Notes under the pieces: generated by a model
Databases searched by the model: none
What the model was told of the DNA's origin: nothing
What the model saw: the letters and a program-made list of their open reading frames with translations, nothing else
In this document: positions 17,337 through 25,467 of the stretch, in pieces
How positions within the stretch are numbered: position 1 is the stretch's first letter
Layout: the number at the start of each line of letters is the position of its first letter
Program-made: the position numbers and the translations under genes
Origin: Thermovibrio sp.
GTDB taxonomy: Bacteria > Aquificota > Aquificia > Desulfurobacteriales > Desulfurobacteriaceae
DNA length: 64,000 bases
Assembly: GCA_015488335.1 (NCBI GenBank)
Contig: WFNZ01000023.1
Coordinates: 1-64,000, forward strand
Direction: 5' to 3'

Positions 17337-17677
17337 TGAAGGGAATTGTTGGAAAGAGGAAACTCCTGAGAATATTCGTTGACCTAGAAGATAAATACGA
17401 AGGGAAGCCTCTCTGGGAGTATATACTGAAGCTTGTTAAGGAAAAGGGATTGGCGGGAGCGACAGTTTTTAAGGCCGCTGCCGGTATAGGGGCCCACTCG
17501 GAGCTCCGCACCTTCTCCGTCTGGCGCCTCTCACAGAACCTTCCCGTTGTTGTAGAAATCATAGACCGGGAGGAGAAAATAAGGGATTTCCTTAAGGTTC
17601 TTGACGAAATCCTTGAAGAAGGGCTTGTGGTTCTTGAAGATGTTGAAGTTGTCAGCTACAGGCACAGGGAGAAGTGA
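17336..17677 (+). CDS. DUF190 family PII-like protein
   Basis: 113-residue DUF190 protein, a small ferredoxin-like fold related to PII signalling proteins. Typical segments are LLRIFVDLEDKYEGKPLWEYIL, GLAGATVFKAAAGIG and LPVVVEIIDREEKI. Members often sit beside ion transporters such as CrcB and may bind nucleotides; here the neighbours are pilB and aroD, joined by TGATG overlaps on both sides. Role unknown. Confidence 0.85.
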   Translation: MKGIVGKRKLLRIFVDLEDKYEGKPLWEYILKLVKEKGLAGATVFKAAAGIGAHSELRTFSVWRLSQNLPVVVEIIDREEKIRDFLKVLDEILEEGLVVLEDVEVVSYRHREK

Positions 17678-18435
17678 TGCAGATAGGGACTGTTGAGCTT
17701 GGAAAAGAGCCGGCTGTAATAGTTGCCTTAAATGGAGAAAACCTGAAGGAAAACCTTGAGAAAGCCAGAAGATTGAGAATAGACCTTGTTGAAGCCCGTT
17801 TAGACCTGTTATCTGAAATAACTCCTGAAACCATCAGAAGGTTTTTAGATACAGTTGCCGATTTCGGCTTCTATGCTGTTTCAACTTTAAGGCCTGTCTG
17901 GGAAGGTGGAGAATTTAAAGGAGAGGAATCTGAAAGGCTGAAGCTCTTTGAGGTTATAGTTAAACACCCTGCAACGGGGGCTGTTGACGTTGAGCTGAGG
18001 AGCTCCCTTTTGCCAGAAGTCGCCTCTATGGTCAGAGAGGATAGGAAAAAGCTGATAGTCTCTTACCACGATTTTGAGAAAACCCCTTCAGAAGAAGAAA
18101 TTGAGGAGATAGTCAACAGGTGTAAAGAATCGGGAGCAGATATAGTTAAAGTTGCCTTTATGGGAAAGAGTCAGGAAGACGCTGCAAGGGTCTGCTGTGT
18201 TCTCTCTAAATTTGACTACCCAAAGATTTTCATGGTTATGGGAGAAGTAGGTTCATTTACAAGGGTTGTCGGTTTCTCCTTTGGCTCACTCCTTACGTAC
18301 ACCTTCTTTGGAAAACCTGTAGCTCCCGGCCAAATAGAGGCTGAGAGGTTGATAAAGCTCCTTTCTAACCTCTATCCATCTTACAGGAAAAAGAGGGAGA
18401 AGTTCCTTTCTGAAGAGTTTTTCCAGTTGATATAA
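17677..18435 (+). CDS. aroD: type I 3-dehydroquinate dehydratase
   Basis: Third step of the shikimate pathway, dehydrating 3-dehydroquinate through a Schiff base. 252 residues from ATG at 17677, which overlaps the DUF190 stop as TGATG; a GTG one codon upstream is possible. Class I features are DLVEARLDLL (substrate-binding glutamate), the catalytic histidine in IVSYHDFEKTPS (about 129) and the Schiff-base lysine in DIVKVAFM (about 155). The C-terminal APGQIEA loop closes the active site. Confidence 0.93.
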   Translation: MQIGTVELGKEPAVIVALNGENLKENLEKARRLRIDLVEARLDLLSEITPETIRRFLDTVADFGFYAVSTLRPVWEGGEFKGEESERLKLFEVIVKHPATGAVDVELRSSLLPEVASMVREDRKKLIVSYHDFEKTPSEEEIEEIVNRCKESGADIVKVAFMGKSQEDAARVCCVLSKFDYPKIFMVMGEVGSFTRVVGFSFGSLLTYTFFGKPVAPGQIEAERLIKLLSNLYPSYRKKREKFLSEEFFQLI

Positions 18436-18443
18436 TCTCAGCC

Positions 18444-19262
18444 ATGAGTCCGGAAGTTTTTACCTACTCAACAGCTGTCCTTTACGGTATATCAACTCTC
18501 CACTATCTCCTCTATCTCCTTTTCCGGAAAGAAAAACTGGCAACTGTTGGGCTATACTCGGCAAGGTTCGGCTTCCTTACAAACCTATTGGCCCTTATTT
18601 TCCTGATTGTTAAAAACGGTTCTGTAAGCCTCTTCACTCCAAAGGGAGCATTCCTTCTGTTCGCAATCAGCGTGGTTACCGTTTACCTCTACTTCTCAAC
18701 CAAACATAAACTCTCCCTCTCCGGCGCATTCCTTATGCCGTGGGCAACTCTCTTTGCCTTCATCTCCTCTTTAGTTTCTGGAGCTCCGAAAGAAGTTTTC
18801 CCCGTGGGAATTGTTGGAATGGTTCACATAGTTTCGGCTTTTTTAGGCTACAGCGCCTTTATCTTTGCCTCTCTTCTCTCTATCCTATACCTCATTTTTG
18901 AGAACCACCTTAAGAAGAAGAAGTTTTCAGTTTTCTTCCAGAAACTCCCTTCCCTATCTCTTATGGAATCCGTAATCTACCACTCTGTTGCACTTGGGTT
19001 TTTCTTCATAACCCTTTCAATGTTTGCCGGTGCTGTTTGGTCTGAGAAGATTTTTGGAACCTACTGGAGCTGGCATCCAAAACAGGTTGCTACCCTTATC
19101 TCCTGGTTTGTCTATGCCGGGATAATCCACCTATACCTTTACGGAGAGTGGAGGGGAAAGAGGTTCTGCTATCTCAACATTTTAGGTTTATTTGTAATAG
19201 TGTTAAACTTTTTCGGAGTAAATTTATTATCAAGCAAAGATGTCCACTCTTTTAAGGGGTAG
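18444..19262 (+). CDS. CcsA/HemX-type cytochrome c assembly membrane protein
   Basis: 272-residue integral membrane protein with about eight helices. It carries a tryptophan-rich haem-handling segment, YWSWHPKQVATLISWFVYA (about 208-226), equivalent to the WSWDPKE motif of CcsA, and conserved histidines in membrane loops (HIVSAFLGY near 131, VIYHSVALGF near 181). Such proteins form the haem delivery part of system II cytochrome c maturation, consistent with the multihaem cytochromes in this window. HemX next to hemA is a common arrangement, so the name is ambiguous. It is 9 bp before hemA. Confidence 0.82.
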   Translation: MSPEVFTYSTAVLYGISTLHYLLYLLFRKEKLATVGLYSARFGFLTNLLALIFLIVKNGSVSLFTPKGAFLLFAISVVTVYLYFSTKHKLSLSGAFLMPWATLFAFISSLVSGAPKEVFPVGIVGMVHIVSAFLGYSAFIFASLLSILYLIFENHLKKKKFSVFFQKLPSLSLMESVIYHSVALGFFFITLSMFAGAVWSEKIFGTYWSWHPKQVATLISWFVYAGIIHLYLYGEWRGKRFCYLNILGLFVIVLNFFGVNLLSSKDVHSFKG

Positions 19263-19271
19263 AGGGAAACG

Positions 19272-20546
19272 ATGAAAGAGCTTAAACTGTGCTGTCTGGG
19301 GGTGAGCCACAAAACAGCTCCCGTATCTGTAAGGGAGCAGTTCTCGTTTAAGGGAGAGGAGCTTGAGAAGGCCCTTCTTAAACTTAACTCCCTTCCTTCA
19401 ATTGAGGAGAGCATGATTCTTTCAACCTGCAACAGGGTTGAAATCTACTTCACCACCAGGTCTGAGACGCCTTTTAAAGAGGTTGTTGACTTCCTGATAG
19501 ACGAAAAGGGAGCCTCTGTTGACCAGATAAACCAGCACTTCTACAGGAAACTGGACAAAGACGCCGTTCGCCACGGTTTCTACGTTGCCTCAAGCCTTGA
19601 CTCTATGGTTGTGGGGGAGCCCCAGATAGTTGGACAATTCAAGGATGCCTTTTCACTTGCTAAGGAGCTGGGAACCGTAGGAACGGTCCTCTGCAGGTTC
19701 TGTGAGACTGCACTTAAGGTTTCTAAGAGGGTGAGAACTGAAACGGGGATTTCTAAAAACGCAGTTTCAATAAGTTTTGCGGCGGTTGAGCTTGCAAAGA
19801 AGATATTTGGGGACTTACACGGTAAAAGGGTGGCGATAATAGGTGCCGGAGAGATGGCAGAGCTTGCCGTTAAGCACCTCATAACAAACGGAGCTTCGGA
19901 AGTTTTTGTTGTTAACAGAACCTTTGAAAGGGCTCAAAAGCTTGCCGAGGAGTTTGGAGGAAAGGCGTTCCCTCTCACAGAGCTTGAAACCGTTTTAAAG
20001 ATGGCAGACATCGTTATCAGCTCAACGGGAGCTCCCGGCTACGTCCTCACCCCTGAGAACGTCCTTCCAGCCCTTAATACCAGAAAGCACCGTCCAATGT
20101 TCCTGATAGACATTGCCGTTCCGAGGGATATAGATCCTGCGTTAAACGACTACGAAGGCCTCTACGTTTACGATATAGACGACCTTCAGCAGGTTGTTGA
20201 CGCCAACATAAAGGAGAGGCTCAGGGAGGCTGAAGTAGCCAAGGAGATAATAGAGGGATACGTTGAGCGTTTCATGAAGTGGCTGAGAGAGTTAGAGGTT
20301 GCTCCACTCATCGCAGAGCTGAAAGAGAAAGCAGAGTCAATCAGAAAAGAGGTTCTCTCTAAGAGGCTTCCAAAACTGGGTTTAACTCCAGAGCAGGAGC
20401 AGGAGGTTGACAACATAACCAGAATAATCATCAACAAGCTCCTCCACCAGCCCATAACCAACGTTAAGAAGAAGGCCGTTGAGGAAGAGACGAGAAATCA
20501 GGTTGTCCAGATATTCAGGGAAATCTTTGGACTGAGCAAGGAGTAG
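19272..20546 (+). CDS. hemA: glutamyl-tRNA reductase
   Basis: First committed enzyme of C5 haem synthesis, reducing glutamyl-tRNA to glutamate-1-semialdehyde with NADPH. 424 residues. The catalytic cysteine is in the motif STCNRVEIY (about residue 51), preceded by GVSHKTAPV; the Rossmann domain begins VAIIGAGEMAEL (about 194); the C-terminal helical dimerisation domain follows. It is followed after 4 bp by hemC and hemD in pathway-related order. A regulatory N-terminal degron cannot be judged. Confidence 0.96.
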   Translation: MKELKLCCLGVSHKTAPVSVREQFSFKGEELEKALLKLNSLPSIEESMILSTCNRVEIYFTTRSETPFKEVVDFLIDEKGASVDQINQHFYRKLDKDAVRHGFYVASSLDSMVVGEPQIVGQFKDAFSLAKELGTVGTVLCRFCETALKVSKRVRTETGISKNAVSISFAAVELAKKIFGDLHGKRVAIIGAGEMAELAVKHLITNGASEVFVVNRTFERAQKLAEEFGGKAFPLTELETVLKMADIVISSTGAPGYVLTPENVLPALNTRKHRPMFLIDIAVPRDIDPALNDYEGLYVYDIDDLQQVVDANIKERLREAEVAKEIIEGYVERFMKWLRELEVAPLIAELKEKAESIRKEVLSKRLPKLGLTPEQEQEVDNITRIIINKLLHQPITNVKKKAVEEETRNQVVQIFREIFGLSKE

Positions 20547-20550
20547 TTGG

Positions 20551-21486
20551 ATGAAGATAAGAATAGGAACCAGGAAGAGCAAGTTAGCCCTGTGGCAGTC
20601 TGAGTGGGTAAAGGCGCAGATAGAGAAGAAGTTTCCAGAAGTTGAGGTTGAGCTTGTAAAGATAACAACAAAAGGAGACAAAATCTTAGATGTTCCCCTT
20701 GCAAAGATTGGAGATAAAGGCCTTTTTACTAAAGAGATTGAAGAGGCAATGCTGAGAGGAGATGTTGACATAGCTGTCCACAGCCTTAAAGACGTTCCCA
20801 GTAAGCTTCCGGAGGGCTTAAAGCTCATAGCCTATTCAGACAGGGAAGACCCAAGGGATGCGTTCCTCTCTAACGGTAAATACACCCTTGAGACCTTACC
20901 TGAGGGAGCTGTTGTTGGAACGAGCTCTCTGAGGAGGAAGGCACAGCTGAGGATTTTGAGGCCGGATCTTGAGATAAGAGATCTGAGGGGAAACGTTGAT
21001 ACCAGGATAAGGAAGCTGAAAGAGGGCCAGTACGATGCAATAATCCTTGCAGCTGCTGGTGTTAAGAGGCTCGGCTGGGAAGATGAGATAGACGAAATTC
21101 TCTCTCCCGACAGGATGATTCCCTCTGTTTCTCAGGGTATTTTAGGAATAGAGGGGAGAGAGGGTGATGAAGAGATAGAGAGAATTGTTCGTGAGGCTAT
21201 CAACTCTTACGAATCTGAGGTTGCTGCAGCCGTTGAGAGGGCTTTTCTCCGAACGGTTGAGGGAGGATGTCAGGTTCCTCTCGGGTGTTATGCCGTTGTA
21301 AACGAGGACAGGGTTCACGTCAGGGCTTTTATATCAGACCTTGATGGAAAGTTTTTCCATAAGGAAGAGGGTGTTTTCAGGTTCTCTTCAATTGAAGATG
21401 CAGACAGGATAGGTGTTTCCGTTGCAGAGAGGCTCCTCTCTGCCGGAGGAAGAGAGATTTTAGAGGAGCTTATGAAGTGCCAGTAA
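20551..21486 (+). CDS. hemC: porphobilinogen deaminase (hydroxymethylbilane synthase)
   Basis: Polymerises four porphobilinogens into hydroxymethylbilane. 311 residues with the canonical start IRIGTRKSKLALWQS, HSLKDVPSKLP (catalytic aspartate region near 79), GTSSLRRKAQL near 125, and the dipyrromethane cofactor cysteine in EGGCQVPLG (about 237). The 3' end overlaps hemD by ten bases. Confidence 0.96.
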   Translation: MKIRIGTRKSKLALWQSEWVKAQIEKKFPEVEVELVKITTKGDKILDVPLAKIGDKGLFTKEIEEAMLRGDVDIAVHSLKDVPSKLPEGLKLIAYSDREDPRDAFLSNGKYTLETLPEGAVVGTSSLRRKAQLRILRPDLEIRDLRGNVDTRIRKLKEGQYDAIILAAAGVKRLGWEDEIDEILSPDRMIPSVSQGILGIEGREGDEEIERIVREAINSYESEVAAAVERAFLRTVEGGCQVPLGCYAVVNEDRVHVRAFISDLDGKFFHKEEGVFRFSSIEDADRIGVSVAERLLSAGGREILEELMKCQ

Positions 21487-22190
21487 GGGTTTTCATATCG
21501 GCAGAGCTCCCTTCTGATTTAAAGGAAAAACTTGAAAGTGTGGGAGTGGAGCTCCTCTCCCTTCCCCTTATAAAAACGGTTCCTGTTGATTTTAACCCTC
21601 TGATTGTTAGAGCTTTCTTTCCAGATTACGTTGTCTTTTCAAGTAAGAACGGCGTTAAGTGGTTCTTTGAGAAAGTTCCTGCTGATTGGGTAAAGGGAAG
21701 TGTTGTTGCCGTTGGTTCCTCAACTGCTAAGAAATTGAGAGAACTTGGATTCTCTCCACTGGTTCCCTCAGAGTTCAGCGGTGAAGGACTTGTTGAACTA
21801 TTTAAAAATCAAAATTTATGCGGAGTTAGATTCCTGATTGTCAGGCCAAAGGTTGCAAGGAGAGTCTTTTCAGAATTTTTAAAGGAAGAGGGGGCAGTTG
21901 TTGAGGAGTTAATTGTCTATGAGACTGTTCAGGATACGTCAAACAGTGGAAAGATTTTGAAATTCTTTGAAGCTGGCGTTGATTTTGCAGCCTTCACAAG
22001 CCCTTCAAACTTTAAGTCTCTCCTCTCTCAGATTCCGGCGGAGCTCCTTAAAAACGTAAAGCTCATTCCCATAGGAACAACAACAAAAAGGGCAATTGAG
22101 AATGCTGGCTTCTCCTGCTATACTGTTCCGGAGGAGTTCTCTTTAAGGGGGATTACCGGAGCTGTTTTGAAAAGCCTTCCTCAGGTATAA
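21477..22190 (+). CDS. hemD: uroporphyrinogen-III synthase
   Basis: Cyclises and inverts ring D of hydroxymethylbilane to give uroporphyrinogen III, precursor of haem, sirohaem and cobalamin. 237 residues from a GTG start overlapping hemC. The family is poorly conserved; recognisable features are the FSSKNGVKWFF segment, VGSSTAKKLRELG, and AFTSPSNFKSLL with IPIGTTTKRAIE in the second domain. Gene order with hemA-hemC supports the call. Confidence 0.88.
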   Translation: MPVRVFISAELPSDLKEKLESVGVELLSLPLIKTVPVDFNPLIVRAFFPDYVVFSSKNGVKWFFEKVPADWVKGSVVAVGSSTAKKLRELGFSPLVPSEFSGEGLVELFKNQNLCGVRFLIVRPKVARRVFSEFLKEEGAVVEELIVYETVQDTSNSGKILKFFEAGVDFAAFTSPSNFKSLLSQIPAELLKNVKLIPIGTTTKRAIENAGFSCYTVPEEFSLRGITGAVLKSLPQV

Positions 22191-22214
22191 ATTTATGGGG
22201 GGAACTTCCGATAA
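22188..22214 (+). promoter_or_regulatory. sigma-28 (FliA) promoter for flgM
   Basis: TAAA (22188-22191), a 15-bp spacer, and TCCGATAA (22207-22214) match the flagellar sigma-28 consensus TAAA-N15-GCCGATAA at all but one position. The TAAA overlaps the hemD stop codon. Transcription would start roughly 20 bp before the flgM ribosome-binding site. Confidence 0.7.
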
Positions 22215-22243
22215 TTTAACTGGAACGTTCAGGAGGGCAAAAG

Positions 22244-22513
22244 TTGAGGATAAACGGCCTTTCGTCGGAGCTCCTGAAACTCCTCTCGGGAGAGCTGAAA
22301 GAGACTGTAAGTAAAAAGGGCTCTACGGCTAAAAAGGTTCATAAGTTTGAAGGAATCTCTGTTGAGATAACCGAGGAGATTTCTTCTTTAGAGCCTGAAA
22401 AAGTTTCTAAGGAAAAGGTTGAAGAGATTAAGAGGGCCATAAAAGAGGGAAGGTACGAGGTTAACCCTCACAAAATCTCTGAGGCCATCATTAAGGAGTT
22501 CTTCGGCGAGTAA
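22244..22513 (+). CDS. flgM: anti-sigma-28 factor FlgM
   Basis: 89-residue protein that binds and inhibits flagellar sigma-28 until it is exported through the hook-basal body. The C-terminal half carries the FlgM signature: SKEKVEEIKRAIKEGRYEVNPHKISEAIIKEF. The N-terminal half is Lys/Ser-rich and probably disordered. TTG start with AGGAGGG upstream. A matching sigma-28 promoter lies in front, fitting the feedback loop known from other bacteria. Converges on, and overlaps by 23 bp, the FlhB-tail gene. Confidence 0.85.
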   Translation: MRINGLSSELLKLLSGELKETVSKKGSTAKKVHKFEGISVEITEEISSLEPEKVSKEKVEEIKRAIKEGRYEVNPHKISEAIIKEFFGE

Positions 22514-22760
22514 TCCTGTAAACGTAGGCGAGGACCTCTGCAACTGCCCTGTAGAGTTCCGGCGGTATCTCCTGCCCTACATCTAAGGCTACCAGAAACT
22601 CAACAAGCTCCCTGTCCTCTAAAACTTCAACGCCGTTTTCCCTTGCAAGCTCAACAATCTTCTCTGCAATGGGCCCCGTTCCCTTTGCTACCAGGCGGGG
22701 AGCTCTATCTTTTCTCCTCTCATACTTTAAAGCTGCAGCCTTTTTAACTTTCTCTTCCAT
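22491..22760 (-). CDS. FlhB C-terminal-domain-like protein (FlhB2/FlhX type)
   Basis: 89-residue stand-alone version of the cytoplasmic tail of the flagellar export switch FlhB. Typical segments are KAAALKYE, APRLVAKGTGPIAEKIVELA, and the IPPELYRAVAEVLAYVY near the end. The autocleaving NPTH motif of full FlhB is absent, as in other short paralogues. ATG at 22760 chosen because homologues start there and GGTGG lies upstream; longer frames would overlap gltX. In other bacteria such proteins can replace the FlhB tail; its job here is inferred. Confidence 0.83.
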   Translation of the reverse strand: MEEKVKKAAALKYERRKDRAPRLVAKGTGPIAEKIVELARENGVEVLEDRELVEFLVALDVGQEIPPELYRAVAEVLAYVYRITRRRTP

Positions 22761-22808
22761 AGGTTTGATTATAAAATTTCCACCAAGCTTGTTTTTAGGA
22801 GGAAATTG

Positions 22809-24266
22809 ATGAGCGTAAGAGTAAGGTTTGCGCCGAGCCCAACGGGATTCATGCACGTTGGAAACGCAAGGACTGCCCTCTTTAACTACCTCTTTGCCCG
22901 CCACAACAACGGAACCTTCGTTTTAAGAGTTGAGGACACGGATATAGAGAGGCACAGCGAAGAGGCCGTTAACGTCATATACGAGGCTTTAAGGTGGATG
23001 GGAATTGAGTGGGACGAAGGGCCCGACGTAGGAGGACCTTACGGCCCATACAGGCAGTCTGAGAGGCTTTCCATCTACAGGGAGTTTATTGAGAAGCTAA
23101 AGGAGAAAGGGCTTGTCTATGAGTGCTACTGCACCCCTGAAGAGCTTGACGCAATGAGGAAAGAACAGCTTGAGAGGGGTGAGCCCCCAAGGTATACAGG
23201 CAAGTGCAGACACTTAACCGAAGAAGAGAAAGAAAAGTTGAGAGCTGAAGGGAGAAAACCTGTTTTAAGGTTTAAGGTTCCTGAGGATGAGGTTATTGTC
23301 TTTGAAGACCTTGTCAAGGGGAGGATAGAGATAAACTCCCGCCAGCTTGGTGGTGACTTTGTAATCGTCCGTTCAAACGGGATGCCGGTTTACAACTTCG
23401 TTGTTGTTATAGACGATGCCCTTATGAAGATTACTCACGTTATAAGGGGAGAAGACCACATCTCAAATACTCCCAAGCAGATACTTCTTTACAGGGCTTT
23501 AGGCTTTGACGTTCCACAGTTTGCCCACCTTCCAATGATTTTAGGACAGGACAGGTCAAAGCTCTCTAAACGCCACGGCTCCACCTCTGTTAAGGAGTTT
23601 AAGGAAAAGGGCTACCTTCCAGAAGCTTTTACAAACTTCTTAGCTCTCCTTGGCTGGTATCCGAAGGACGGAAAAGAAGTTCTCTCAATGGAGGAGCTCA
23701 TAGAGAGGTTTGACATAAAAGACGTAAACAGCGCCCCTGCCGTTTTTGACACCACGAAACTCAACTGGCTCAACCAGGTCTACATAAGGAGTTACCCGAT
23801 AGACAAGCTCACAGACCTCGTTATCCCATACCTTGAAAAGGCCGGTTTTGACCTTTCAGGTTTCAGTAGAGAGTGGCTTGAGAGGGTTGTAGAGGTTACG
23901 AGGGAATACTTTACAGTTCTTTCAGACGCTCCCGTTTACATGGAAACATTCCTTAAAGACGACTTTCAGGTTCAGCCTGAAGCTAAGGAGTTCATCTCAG
24001 AAGACCCTAAGAGGCTTGAGGTTATTAAGGCTTTTAAGGAGAAACTTTCAGGTTTTGAAGGAGAGCTCTCCCAGGAGTCCTTTAAGAAGTTAGTCAAGGA
24101 GGTTGGAAAGGAAGTTGGAGTTAAGGGTAAGAACCTCTTTATGCCCATAAGGATTGGACTGACAGGAAAGATGAGCGGACCGGAGCTCCCCATCCTCTCA
24201 GAGCTCCTTGGAAAGGAGAGGGTCTTAAAGAGGCTTGAGAATAGTTTGAGGCAGTTAGAAGGTTAA
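22809..24266 (+). CDS. gltX: glutamyl-tRNA synthetase
   Basis: Class I aminoacyl-tRNA synthetase of 485 residues. HIGH-type motif in PSPTGFMHVGNARTALFN near the start and KLSKRHG at about 250. ATG at 22809 preceded by AGGAGGAAATTG. A zinc-binding-like stretch CYCTPEEL is seen near 107, as in many bacterial GluRS. Many Aquificota have two GluRS-like genes with one non-discriminating; which type this is cannot be told from sequence alone. Followed directly by miaA. Confidence 0.95.
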   Translation: MSVRVRFAPSPTGFMHVGNARTALFNYLFARHNNGTFVLRVEDTDIERHSEEAVNVIYEALRWMGIEWDEGPDVGGPYGPYRQSERLSIYREFIEKLKEKGLVYECYCTPEELDAMRKEQLERGEPPRYTGKCRHLTEEEKEKLRAEGRKPVLRFKVPEDEVIVFEDLVKGRIEINSRQLGGDFVIVRSNGMPVYNFVVVIDDALMKITHVIRGEDHISNTPKQILLYRALGFDVPQFAHLPMILGQDRSKLSKRHGSTSVKEFKEKGYLPEAFTNFLALLGWYPKDGKEVLSMEELIERFDIKDVNSAPAVFDTTKLNWLNQVYIRSYPIDKLTDLVIPYLEKAGFDLSGFSREWLERVVEVTREYFTVLSDAPVYMETFLKDDFQVQPEAKEFISEDPKRLEVIKAFKEKLSGFEGELSQESFKKLVKEVGKEVGVKGKNLFMPIRIGLTGKMSGPELPILSELLGKERVLKRLENSLRQLEG

Positions 24267-25181
24267 ATGGAGAAAAAACCTTTAATCGTTATAACGGGGC
24301 CAACTGCAGCCGGTAAAACAGACTTTTCACTGAAACTTGCAAGGGAAATAGGCGGGGAGATAATCTCTGCCGACTCTATGCAGGTTTATAGGGGCTTGGA
24401 CATCGGAACCGATAAGGTTTCAGAAGAGATAAGGAAGGAAATTCCCCACTACCTCATAGACGTTGTTGAACCAGATGAAAAGTTCTCCGTTGCAGACTTC
24501 GTTCGGCTATCTGATGAGGCCATAAGGGAAATCTGGAGTAAGGGAAAATACCCCATAGTTGTTGGGGGAACGGGTTTTTACATAAAGGCTCTTCTTTACG
24601 GCCTTCCAGAGACTCCGCCGGCAAGCGAGGAGGTAAGGAGGGAGCTCTCCAGACTCCCTACAGAAGCTCTATACAGGGAACTCCTCTCTGTTGACCCTGA
24701 GTACGCAAAGAAAATCGGCGAGAGGGACAGGAAGCGGATAATTAGAGCTTTAGAGGTTTACAGGCTGACAGGAAGGCCACTCTCATCGTTTAAGGTCTGG
24801 TCTGAAAAGCCCAGATATCCCTTCCTTGGCTACTTTCTCTACCGGAACAGGCCGGAGCTCTACAAAAGGATAGAGAACAGAGTTGATTCTCAGATTAAGA
24901 GAGGGCTTTTGAGGGAAGCGGAAGGGCTTTTAAAGTTCGGAGAGGATACGACGGCATTCCAGGCCCTCGGCTACAAGGAAATGGTAGACTACTTAAAGGG
25001 CAGGAAAACCCTTGATGAAGCTGTAAAAACTCTTAAAAGGAGAACTAAGGAATTTGCAAAACGGCAGTTCACCTGGTTCAGGAAGGAGCCCGGCTTTAAG
25101 TGGATAAACCTTTCTGAAGTTCCAGAAGAGAAAGTTCTGGAGCTGATAAAGAAAGACCTGAAGAGTTATAAAAAGGGCTAA
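24267..25181 (+). CDS. miaA: tRNA dimethylallyltransferase
   Basis: Adds dimethylallyl to N6 of A37 in tRNAs reading U-starting codons. 304 residues. P-loop GPTAAGKTDFS at 10-20, SADSMQVYRGLDIGTDK at about 36-52, GGTGFYIKALLYG near 100, and the QALGYKEM segment near 230. It starts one base after the gltX stop and is followed 46 bp later by hfq, the classical miaA-hfq pair. Confidence 0.96.
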   Translation: MEKKPLIVITGPTAAGKTDFSLKLAREIGGEIISADSMQVYRGLDIGTDKVSEEIRKEIPHYLIDVVEPDEKFSVADFVRLSDEAIREIWSKGKYPIVVGGTGFYIKALLYGLPETPPASEEVRRELSRLPTEALYRELLSVDPEYAKKIGERDRKRIIRALEVYRLTGRPLSSFKVWSEKPRYPFLGYFLYRNRPELYKRIENRVDSQIKRGLLREAEGLLKFGEDTTAFQALGYKEMVDYLKGRKTLDEAVKTLKRRTKEFAKRQFTWFRKEPGFKWINLSEVPEEKVLELIKKDLKSYKKG

Positions 25182-25227
25182 AAGGCCTAAATTTAAAACA
25201 TAAAGATATTAAATTAGGGGAGGAACC

Positions 25228-25467
25228 ATGAATCTTCAGGACGCTTACCTCAACAGACTGAGGAAGGAGAGAATTCCTGTCAGCATTTTCCTTGCTAAGG
25301 GGACAAGGCTTCAGGGGGTAATTACATTCTTTGACCAGTTTACGATTCTCCTTGAAAACGGAGGGACCCAGCAGCTCATCTATAAACACTCCGTTGCAAC
25401 AATAGTTCCATCAAGACCTGTTAAGAACATCTTTGCAGAGCAGAAAGAGGAGAACGAAAATGGCTAA
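25228..25467 (+). CDS. hfq: RNA chaperone Hfq
   Basis: 79-residue Sm-like protein forming hexamers that pair small RNAs with mRNAs. Sm1 is the segment [24 protein letters not shown], and Sm2 is [15 protein letters not shown], with the YKH triad conserved. Good GGGGAGG site before the ATG. The C-terminus is short and acidic. The next gene begins eight bases before the hfq stop. Confidence 0.96.
   Translation: MNLQDAYLNRLRKERIPVSIFLAKGTRLQGVITFFDQFTILLENGGTQQLIYKHSVATIVPSRPVKNIFAEQKEENENG

Noticed and set aside
20382-20828. 148-residue minus-strand open frame across hemA/hemC
   Set aside because: Lies antisense to the strongly conserved start of hemC and has serine/leucine-rich composition typical of shadow frames.
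22768-22773. TATAAT just before the FlhB-tail start as evidence for a leaderless transcript
   Set aside because: GGTGG nearby can act as a ribosome-binding site, and the AT-rich interval makes a chance match likely.
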